The notes under the pieces were generated by a model, which was not told the origin of the DNA, did no database searches, and worked only from the letters and a program-made list of their open reading frames with translations. From contig CAMWYR010000013.1 of NCBI GenBank assembly GCA_947178505.1, positions 1 through 49,247 of the forward strand: DNA of 49,247 bases. The letters run 5' to 3'. Position numbers and translations under genes: made by a program. Shown here piece after piece: positions 43,509 through 49,247 of this stretch. The first letter of the stretch is position 1. Every line of letters begins with the position of its first letter. Origin of the DNA: an uncultured Muribaculaceae bacterium (lineage in GTDB: Bacteria > Bacteroidota > Bacteroidia > Bacteroidales > Muribaculaceae).

Positions 43509-43828
43509 TACTTAATCTCCTCTCCTGATTTTTTAGCGTAACGCACCAGCTTGCCGTTCTCGTTGCGACGGCGGCCGATACGGGTGGGTTTGCCCGTCTT
43601 CGGGTCTACCACGTTAAGGTTTGAAATATGCACCGGTGCCTCGATCTTTACGATACCACCCTGGGGATACTTGGCATTCGGCTTTGTGCTTTTGGAGACA
43701 ATGTTGATGCCCTCCACGATGGCGCGGCACTTCTTCACCTGCACCTCGAGGACGCGGCCAGTCTTGCCCTTGTCGTCACCGGCATTGACGAAGACTGTGT
43801 CTCCCTTCTTGATATGGAATTTTGCCAT
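43508..43828 (-). CDS. rplX: Ribosomal protein uL24
   Basis: 106-residue assembly-initiator protein of the large subunit with a KOW motif ([20 protein letters not shown]). The conserved [15 protein letters not shown] follows. The stop overlaps the rplE start by one base. Confidence 0.97.
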   Translation of the reverse strand: MAKFHIKKGDTVFVNAGDDKGKTGRVLEVQVKKCRAIVEGINIVSKSTKPNAKYPQGGIVKIEAPVHISNLNVVDPKTGKPTRIGRRRNENGKLVRYAKKSGEEIK

Positions 43829-43868
43829 TTTTGTTAAATTGTCTAAGACTGTTAGTAGAAGTAAGTGA

Positions 43869-44234
43869 TTAGAGCACCTCGGGTGCGAGCGACACGATCT
43901 TCATGTTGGTGTTGCGGAGCTCGCGGGCCACAGGGCCGAAGATACGGGTGCCGCGGATTTCACCGGCGTTGTTGAGAAGCACGCAGGCGTTGTCGTCGAA
44001 ACGGATATAGCTACCGTCCGGACGGCGGATTTCCTTCTTCGTGCGCACTACCACAGCCTTTGAAACCGTACCCTTCTTCACGTCGGAAGAGGGAATTGTG
44101 CTTTTCACTGTCACTACGATTACATCACCGACACTTGCATAGCGACGGCCGGTGCCGCCGAGCACGTGAATGCAGAGCACTTCCTTAGCACCGGAGTTGT
44201 CTGCCACTGTTAAACGTGATTCTGTCTGTATCAT
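43869..44234 (-). CDS. rplN: Ribosomal protein uL14
   Basis: 121-residue large-subunit protein at the subunit interface. It begins [20 protein letters not shown] and has the conserved [19 protein letters not shown] and [14 protein letters not shown]. Two bases separate it from rpsQ. Confidence 0.98.
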   Translation of the reverse strand: MIQTESRLTVADNSGAKEVLCIHVLGGTGRRYASVGDVIVVTVKSTIPSSDVKKGTVSKAVVVRTKKEIRRPDGSYIRFDDNACVLLNNAGEIRGTRIFGPVARELRNTNMKIVSLAPEVL

Positions 44235-44236
44235 GA

Positions 44237-44500
44237 TTACTTAACTTTTTCGATGATTTCAACGAGTCTCCATCTCTTTGTCTTGCTCAGAGGGCGGGTC
44301 TCCATAAGGCGTACAGTGTCGCCTACAGAGCACTCATTGTTCTCGTCGTGCGCGTGATACTTCTTTGTCTTGTTGACGAATTTACCGTAGATAGGGTGTT
44401 TCTCCTTCCATTTGATCTCGACCGTGATGGTCTTGTCGCACTTGTTGCTCGAAACAACCCCGATTCTCTCTTTTCTAAGATGTCTCTTCTGTTCTTCCAT
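44237..44500 (-). CDS. rpsQ: Ribosomal protein uS17
   Basis: 87-residue OB-fold protein that binds 16S rRNA early in assembly; [19 protein letters not shown] at the start and [20 protein letters not shown] at the end match the family. Confidence 0.98.
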   Translation of the reverse strand: MEEQKRHLRKERIGVVSSNKCDKTITVEIKWKEKHPIYGKFVNKTKKYHAHDENNECSVGDTVRLMETRPLSKTKRWRLVEIIEKVK

Positions 44501-44524
44501 TTTTCAGATAGTCTTTGGGGTTAA

Positions 44525-44740
44525 TTACTTGGAAGCAGCCTCCTTTTCGGCGGCGATTTCCTTCTGGCGCAACACTGTCTTCAGACGGGCGATATCACGG
44601 CGGTCTTTTGTGATCTTGGCCGGATTGTCCGAGGGAGATATCGCGTGCGCTACTTTCAATTCACGATAAGCCTTCTCTGCAGCCTCTATCTGTGCCTGCA
44701 ATTCCTGAATGCTTAATTCCTTGATTTCTTCCTTTTTCAT
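44525..44740 (-). CDS. rpmC: Ribosomal protein uL29
   Basis: 71-residue helical protein at the exit tunnel, where SRP and trigger factor dock. Motifs: MKKEEIKELSIQELQAQI and the KDRRDIARLKTVLRQKE signature helix. Unlike in most bacteria, where it nearly touches rplP, 190 bases separate it from rplP here, and that gap looks like a leader. Confidence 0.97.
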   Translation of the reverse strand: MKKEEIKELSIQELQAQIEAAEKAYRELKVAHAISPSDNPAKITKDRRDIARLKTVLRQKEIAAEKEAASK

Positions 44741-44875
44741 TTATGATTATATTTATCAAGTGAGATTTTCTCTCATTTCTTTAAATACACATTTAGGGCC
44801 CATTCCGGCCCAACCGGGAGGCCGGCTTTCGCTGGTCTCCCGTTAGTTGAACCGAAATTTTCCCTAAATATTGTG
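44741..44875 (-). promoter_or_regulatory. Structured leader before rpmC
   Basis: On the minus strand two hairpins precede rpmC. The first pairs CGGGAG (44842-44837) with CTCCCG (44820-44815) and extends inward as ACCAGC/GCCGGC with two A-C mismatches, closed by a GAAA tetraloop (44830-44827). The second pairs GGGCC (44811-44807) with GGCCC (44800-44796). A promoter-like -7 box lies just upstream. An r-protein-binding control element or an RNA-processing site are both possible. Confidence 0.5.
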
Positions 44876-44883
44876 CAAAGATT
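44876..44883 (-). promoter_or_regulatory. Possible internal promoter before rpmC
   Basis: AATCTTTG on the minus strand matches seven of the eight positions of TAnnTTTG, within an A/T-rich stretch that follows rplP. No TTTG is seen 20 bases upstream. If active, transcription from here would begin with the rpmC leader. Confidence 0.4.
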
Positions 44884-44930
44884 GGAAAAAATTTCAATCT
44901 TGAAGTGTTTTTTCGCTATTTTTCGCGTTT

Positions 44931-45362
44931 TTAAACGTTCTGCGAGGGATCATAGTCGCGGCGCACGATGAATTTCGTAAGCACCGGAAGCTTCTGAGCA
45001 GCAAGGCGGAGAGCCTCTTTTGCCACATCATAAGGCACACCGTCGATCTCGATCAGGATGCGGCCCGGAGTGACGGGAGCCACGAATCCTTCGGGGTTAC
45101 CCTTACCTTTACCCATTCGCACCTCTGCAGGCTTTTTGGTGATAGGCTTATCAGGGAAGATGCGGATCCATACCTGACCCTGACGCTGCATGTAGCGCGT
45201 GAGGGCGATACGGGCGGCTTCAATCTGACGGCCGGTGATCCACTTTGCATCGAGAGTCTTGATACCGAACGAACCGAAAGCCAGCTGATTTCCACGCTGT
45301 GCCTCACCTTTCATGCGGCCTTTTTGCGAACGGCGGAATTTTGTCTTTTTAGGCTGTAACAT
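44931..45362 (-). CDS. rplP: Ribosomal protein uL16
   Basis: 143-residue large-subunit protein near the A-site tRNA elbow. Characteristic are [19 protein letters not shown] at the start, [20 protein letters not shown] in the middle and a helical end. Last gene before the 190-base leader gap. Confidence 0.98.
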   Translation of the reverse strand: MLQPKKTKFRRSQKGRMKGEAQRGNQLAFGSFGIKTLDAKWITGRQIEAARIALTRYMQRQGQVWIRIFPDKPITKKPAEVRMGKGKGNPEGFVAPVTPGRILIEIDGVPYDVAKEALRLAAQKLPVLTKFIVRRDYDPSQNV

Positions 45363-45376
45363 TATCTGAGCTGTTT

Positions 45377-46108
45377 TTAACGGTTGTTATTCTTCTTGTT
45401 GCGGAAACCACCCTTGCGGCCTTCACGCTGACGGCCTCCGGGCTCCTTCTGGCCGGCTACGTAGGTCGGAGTTAACTCCTTCTTACCGTAGACCTCACCG
45501 CGGCAGATCCATACCTTAACGCCGACAACGCCGACTTTAGTGTGAGCCTCAACGAGAGCATAGTCGATATCAGCACGGAGCGTGTGGAGGGGCGTACGTC
45601 CTTCCTTGAACATCTCCGAACGAGCCATTTCGGCGCCGTTGAGACGACCGCTCACCTGCACCTTGATACCCTCGGCGCCCATACGCATCGTAGCTGCGAT
45701 AGCCATCTTGACAGCACGGCGGTAAGCCACCTTGTTCTCGATCTGACGTGCGATATTTGTAGCCACGATCTCAGCGTCGAGTTCCGGACGCTTGATCTCG
45801 TGAATGTTGATCTGCACTTCCTTGTCGGTCACTTTCTTGAGTTCCTCCTTGAGGGCATCTACGTCCTTACCACCTTTACCGATGATCATACCGGGGCGAG
45901 AGGTAGCGATAGTGACGGTGGCCATCTTGAGAGTGCGCTCGATGATGATGCGCGACACGCTTGCCTTAGCAAGACGAGTGTGGAGGTACTTACGGATCTT
46001 AGAGTCTTCGAGAAGAGTCTCGCCGTACTTCTTACCACCATACCAGTTAGAGTCCCAGCCGCGGATCACGCCGAGGCGGTTGCTGATTGGATTAACTTTC
46101 TGTCCCAT
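45377..46108 (-). CDS. rpsC: Ribosomal protein uS3
   Basis: 243-residue protein of the mRNA entry channel. It has the KH domain [18 protein letters not shown] (around 73-90), then [13 protein letters not shown] and [17 protein letters not shown] basic Asn-rich C-terminal tail follows. Five bases separate it from rplV. Confidence 0.98.
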   Translation of the reverse strand: MGQKVNPISNRLGVIRGWDSNWYGGKKYGETLLEDSKIRKYLHTRLAKASVSRIIIERTLKMATVTIATSRPGMIIGKGGKDVDALKEELKKVTDKEVQINIHEIKRPELDAEIVATNIARQIENKVAYRRAVKMAIAATMRMGAEGIKVQVSGRLNGAEMARSEMFKEGRTPLHTLRADIDYALVEAHTKVGVVGVKVWICRGEVYGKKELTPTYVAGQKEPGGRQREGRKGGFRNKKNNNR

Positions 46109-46113
46109 CTTGC

Positions 46114-46518
46114 TTAGTCGTTTGATTTATTAATAGTGTCAACGAAGATTGTGACGTGGTTGGAGCGTTTGCGGATACGGTAACCGCGGCCCTGGGGAGC
46201 GGGACGCATGCGCTTGAGCATGGGAGCTGCGTCAACGAAGATAGTCTTCACATAGAGCTCGCCGGACTCAGCCTTGCGCTCGTTTTTCTGTTCCCAGTTG
46301 GCGATAGCCGAACGGAGGAGTTTCTCCACCTTGCGAGAAGCCTCCTTATTGGAGAATTTGAGGATGCCGAGTGCCTTGAAAGCCTCAACGCCGCGGATCA
46401 TGTCAACGACGAGACGCATTTTTCTGGGCGAAGAGGGCACATTGCGCAGGATAGCGAAATATTCGCTCTTGCGGGCCTCTTTAAGCGCATCGGCTGCTTT
46501 TCTTTTTCTTAAACCCAT
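46114..46518 (-). CDS. rplV: Ribosomal protein uL22
   Basis: 134-residue protein whose long beta hairpin lines the exit tunnel; [18 protein letters not shown] near the start and the hairpin [20 protein letters not shown] are diagnostic. Confidence 0.98.
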   Translation of the reverse strand: MGLRKRKAADALKEARKSEYFAILRNVPSSPRKMRLVVDMIRGVEAFKALGILKFSNKEASRKVEKLLRSAIANWEQKNERKAESGELYVKTIFVDAAPMLKRMRPAPQGRGYRIRKRSNHVTIFVDTINKSND

Positions 46519-46561
46519 TGTATATGATAGTGTTTAAATCGTGAATGAATGATAAGGACGA

Positions 46562-46831
46562 TTATTTCTTCTTGTTGCCGCCATGGCCGCGGAATGTGCG
46601 CGTGGGAGCAAACTCGCCGAGCTTGTGGCCGACCATATTCTCGGTCACGTAAACGGGGATGAACTTATTGCCGTTGTGGACAGCGAAAGTGTGTCCCACG
46701 AAGTCGGGAGAGATCATGGAAGCGCGGCTCCAGGTCTTGATGACATTCTTCTTGCCGCTTTCCTCCATAGCTGCGACCTTCTTCTCGAGCTTTACGGAAA
46801 TGAAGGGTCCTTTTTTAAGCGATCGACTCAT
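46562..46831 (-). CDS. rpsS: Ribosomal protein uS19
   Basis: 89-residue head protein of the small subunit. It begins [18 protein letters not shown] and has the conserved [20 protein letters not shown] and [14 protein letters not shown]. Confidence 0.98.
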   Translation of the reverse strand: MSRSLKKGPFISVKLEKKVAAMEESGKKNVIKTWSRASMISPDFVGHTFAVHNGNKFIPVYVTENMVGHKLGEFAPTRTFRGHGGNKKK

Positions 46832-46851
46832 AATAGTGTCTGTTAATCAAA

Positions 46852-47679
46852 TTATTTTTTCCTTCTTTCAATGATATACTTCGAAGAGTGCTTCTTGGGT
46901 GAGCGAGTCTTGAGGCCCTTAGCGTAAAGACCTGTACGCGAACGGGGATGACCACCTGACTGACGGCCTTCACCACCACCCATGGGGTGATCGACAGGGT
47001 TCATTACGACACCACGGTTGTGGGGGCGGCGACCGAGCCAGCGGCTGCGGCCGGCCTTACCGCTGCGCTCGAGAGCGTGGTCGGAGTTGCCGACAACGCC
47101 GATAGTAGCGCGGCAGGTGAGAAGCACCTTGCGAGTTTCTCCTGAAGGTAATTTGATGATCGCGTAATCACCTTCACGCGAGGTGAGCTGAGCGAACGTA
47201 CCGGCTGAGCGGGCCATGCTGGCGCCCTGACCGGGACGGAGCTCGATACAATGGATCAGCGTACCGACGGGAATCTTAGCGAGCGGGAGGCAGTTGCCCA
47301 CTTCGGGGGCAACGTCAGCGCCGCTCACTACCACCTGACCTACCTCGAGGCCGTTGGGGGCGATCATATATGCCTTCGAACCGTCAGCATAGTAAAGGAG
47401 CGCGATGCGGGCCGAACGGTTAGGATCGTACTCGATGCTCTTTACGGTAGCGGGCACATTGTCGTTGATTCGCTTAAAGTCGATGAGACGCAATTTTCTC
47501 TTATGGCCGCCTCCGCGATAGCGGGTCGAAAGATGACCCGAAGAGTTACGACCGCCTGTCGAACGCTTGCCGACTGTAAGAGACTTTTCTGGTGTGGTAG
47601 CAGTGATTTGTCCTTTGAACACACCAATAACCTTGTGTCTTTGCCCAGGCGTAGTGGGCTTAAATTTTCTTACTGCCAT
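46852..47679 (-). CDS. rplB: Ribosomal protein uL2
   Basis: 275-residue protein near the peptidyl-transferase centre. Conserved features are [18 protein letters not shown], the central [18 protein letters not shown] and the C-terminal [16 protein letters not shown] with the histidine essential for activity. Confidence 0.98.
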   Translation of the reverse strand: MAVRKFKPTTPGQRHKVIGVFKGQITATTPEKSLTVGKRSTGGRNSSGHLSTRYRGGGHKRKLRLIDFKRINDNVPATVKSIEYDPNRSARIALLYYADGSKAYMIAPNGLEVGQVVVSGADVAPEVGNCLPLAKIPVGTLIHCIELRPGQGASMARSAGTFAQLTSREGDYAIIKLPSGETRKVLLTCRATIGVVGNSDHALERSGKAGRSRWLGRRPHNRGVVMNPVDHPMGGGEGRQSGGHPRSRTGLYAKGLKTRSPKKHSSKYIIERRKK

Positions 47680-47684
47680 TTCTT

Positions 47685-47975
47685 TTAGATGTTGCTGTAA
47701 TAGTCAATCTTCTGTCCTTCTGCCACTGTGACGTATGCCTTCTTGAAGGCGTCGCGACGGCCGCGGATGATTCCGCCCTTAGTGTAGCGCTGCTTGCGCT
47801 TGCCGGCGTAGTTGGCAATATTCACTTTGTCGACGCGGACATTGTAGAGCTTTTCCACAATATCCTTGATCTGAAACTTATTGGCTGCGGGAGATACGGC
47901 GAAAGTGTAGCGGTTCTGCTTCTCAGCGTATGCCGTTGCCTTTTCAGTCACGATCGGTTTGATTTGAATATCCAT
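47685..47975 (-). CDS. rplW: Ribosomal protein uL23
   Basis: 96-residue exit-tunnel protein and docking site for trigger factor and SRP. It starts [16 protein letters not shown], has [20 protein letters not shown] and the basic [20 protein letters not shown] loop. Confidence 0.97.
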   Translation of the reverse strand: MDIQIKPIVTEKATAYAEKQNRYTFAVSPAANKFQIKDIVEKLYNVRVDKVNIANYAGKRKQRYTKGGIIRGRRDAFKKAYVTVAEGQKIDYYSNI

Positions 47976-47989
47976 CTTGTGTTGTCTCC

Positions 47990-48625
47990 TTATTTGAAAT
48001 CGTTAATGACTGCGACGCTGTCTTCAGTCAGAAGGATTGCGTCTGTGTTGAGCACGGTGAAGGCATTGAGGTCGATAGCCTGAGCCATCAGCGCGTTGGG
48101 CACATTGCGCACCGAGAGGAGCACGTTGTTGTCGGGAGCCGCAAATACAAGAAGAGTCTTCTTGTCGGCGAGCTTGAAGTTCTTGGCGAGCTCCATGTAC
48201 GACTTAGTGCGGGGCTGCTCGAAAGTGAAGTTCTCGACAACGATGATCTTGTTGTCGTTCAAGCGCGAAGTAAGAGCGATCTTACGTGCGAGGCTCTTCA
48301 TTTTCTTATTGAGTTTACTGCGATAATCGCGGGGACGGGGACCGAACACGCGACCACCGTGATAGAGCACCGGAGAGTTGAGGTCGCCGCGACGAGCGCC
48401 GCCGCCACCCTTCTGACGTCCGATCTTGCGCGTAGAGTAAGACACCTCGCTGCGCTCCTTGCTCTTGTGAGTGCCCTGACGCTGGTTGCCGAGATACTGC
48501 TTGATGTCGAGGTAAAGGGTGTGCTCAGCATTGCCCTCGGTCAGATTGCGACCGAACACCTCTTCGTTCAGATTGACTTTACGTCCTGTATCTTCACCTT
48601 TGATGTTGAATACTGCTACTTCCAT
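47990..48625 (-). CDS. rplD: Ribosomal protein uL4
   Basis: 211-residue protein with a long loop reaching the exit-tunnel constriction ([20 protein letters not shown], around 67-86). In E. coli L4 also represses the S10 operon; that has not been shown here. The ATG overlaps the rplC stop by one base. Confidence 0.98.
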   Translation of the reverse strand: MEVAVFNIKGEDTGRKVNLNEEVFGRNLTEGNAEHTLYLDIKQYLGNQRQGTHKSKERSEVSYSTRKIGRQKGGGGARRGDLNSPVLYHGGRVFGPRPRDYRSKLNKKMKSLARKIALTSRLNDNKIIVVENFTFEQPRTKSYMELAKNFKLADKKTLLVFAAPDNNVLLSVRNVPNALMAQAIDLNAFTVLNTDAILLTEDSVAVINDFK

Positions 48626-49242
48626 TACTTCTCAACAATTACGATTGAACCTTTGGGGCCGGGAACCGAACCCTTAATCATTAACAAATTGTGCTCGGGA
48701 AGCACTTTAATCACCTGGAGATTCTGTACAGTGACGCGCTCGTTGCCCATCTGGCCGGCCATGCGAAGGCCTTTGAACACCTTAGCGGGGTACGAGCAGG
48801 CGCCGATTGAACCGGGCGCGCGGAGACGGTTGTGCTGACCGTGAGTGGCCTGACCGACGCCGCCGAAGCCGTGACGCTTCACAACGCCCTGGAAACCCTT
48901 ACCCTTTGATGTGCCGACAACGTCTACGAAGCCACCCTCCTGGAAGAGGTCGACCGTAAGCGTCTCGCCCAGCGCGGGGAGAGTCTCAAATGTCTTGAAC
49001 TCGGCCAAGTGTCGCTGCGGAGCTACGCCTGCCTTCTTGAAGTGACCGGCCTGGGGCTTGTTAATGTGCTTTTCCTTAGCTTCCTGGAAGCCTACCTGCA
49101 CAGCCTCATAACCGTCGGTCTCGACAGTCTTGATCTGCGTAACCACGCAAGGACCTACTTCGATAACAGTGCACGGAATGTTCTTTCCGTCGGCACTGAA
49201 AACGGATGTCATTCCGATTTTCTTTCCTAATAATCCTGGCAT
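48625..49242 (-). CDS. rplC: Ribosomal protein uL3
   Basis: 205-residue assembly-initiator protein. It starts [20 protein letters not shown]; the [20 protein letters not shown] loop holds the glutamine methylated in E. coli and reaches the peptidyl-transferase centre. It is complete, and only five bases remain upstream, so rpsJ, the expected previous gene, lies outside the window. Confidence 0.98.
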   Translation of the reverse strand: MPGLLGKKIGMTSVFSADGKNIPCTVIEVGPCVVTQIKTVETDGYEAVQVGFQEAKEKHINKPQAGHFKKAGVAPQRHLAEFKTFETLPALGETLTVDLFQEGGFVDVVGTSKGKGFQGVVKRHGFGGVGQATHGQHNRLRAPGSIGACSYPAKVFKGLRMAGQMGNERVTVQNLQVIKVLPEHNLLMIKGSVPGPKGSIVIVEK

Positions 49243-49247
49243 TTCTT

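Noticed and set aside
1..49247. Mobile elements, CRISPR arrays, toxin-antitoxin, restriction or other defence systems
   Set aside because: I looked for transposases, integrases, regular repeats and defence-type domains on both strands and saw none; gene content is chromosomal core.

Overview
The window looks like a chromosomal core region of a Bacteroidales bacterium, most likely Muribaculaceae (S24-7). The signs are: GC-rich coding DNA with A/T-rich, Shine-Dalgarno-poor start regions; many promoters of the Bacteroidota type (TTTG, about 20 nt, TAnnTTTG); family-restricted proteins (DUF3078, GSCFA, the DUF5103 type IX secretion plug, DUF3109, a TPR protein with a DUF5113-like end); and a ribosomal-protein cluster that runs secY-map-infA-rpmJ without adk. 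The genus is an inference and was not tested. I see no phage, insertion sequence, integrase, CRISPR array or toxin-antitoxin pair.

1-7.2 kb (minus strand): prmC-recX-comF, then, behind its own promoter, pyrE-SRPBCC protein-Rieske-like lipoprotein-LysE exporter with a large C-terminal extension-dgt. 7.3-15.9 kb (plus strand): a DPPR-synthase-like UbiA prenyltransferase with a HAD phosphatase, then parE-coaD-S41 peptidase-DUF3078 barrel, then two secreted proteins of unknown role. 15.9-19.3 kb (minus): a SusA-like GH13 enzyme followed by a CLC anion transporter. 19.2-21.1 kb (plus): a 440-base spacer with a promoter and a perfect 17-base dyad, then Nudix and GSCFA genes. 21.2-23.3 kb (minus): a subtilisin-family protease with a type IX secretion-like tail. 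23.5-29.9 kb (plus): a TPR membrane protein resembling a sensor kinase without its catalytic parts, a UvrD-family helicase and a secreted type I pullulanase.

29.9-34.4 kb: a strong two-way terminator, tRNA-Arg(CCG) on the minus strand, then ung, a type IX secretion plug protein, DUF3109 and cardiolipin synthase (plus), closed by another two-way terminator. 34.4-49.2 kb (minus): the S10-spc-alpha ribosomal cluster from rplC to rplQ, including rpmD and rpmJ, with secY, map, infA and rpoA.

Most genes are housekeeping: translation, protein export, nucleotide metabolism, DNA topology and repair. An accessory layer handles starch (two GH13 enzymes, no SusCD beside them) and the envelope. I found no convincing new multi-gene system. 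The most useful leads are non-coding or small: a probable S4 leader with two competing pairings, a structured leader before rpmC, a dyad on the Nudix promoter, a Rieske-like lipoprotein whose ligand histidines are replaced, a CLC protein lacking the internal gating glutamate, and the LysE fusion.
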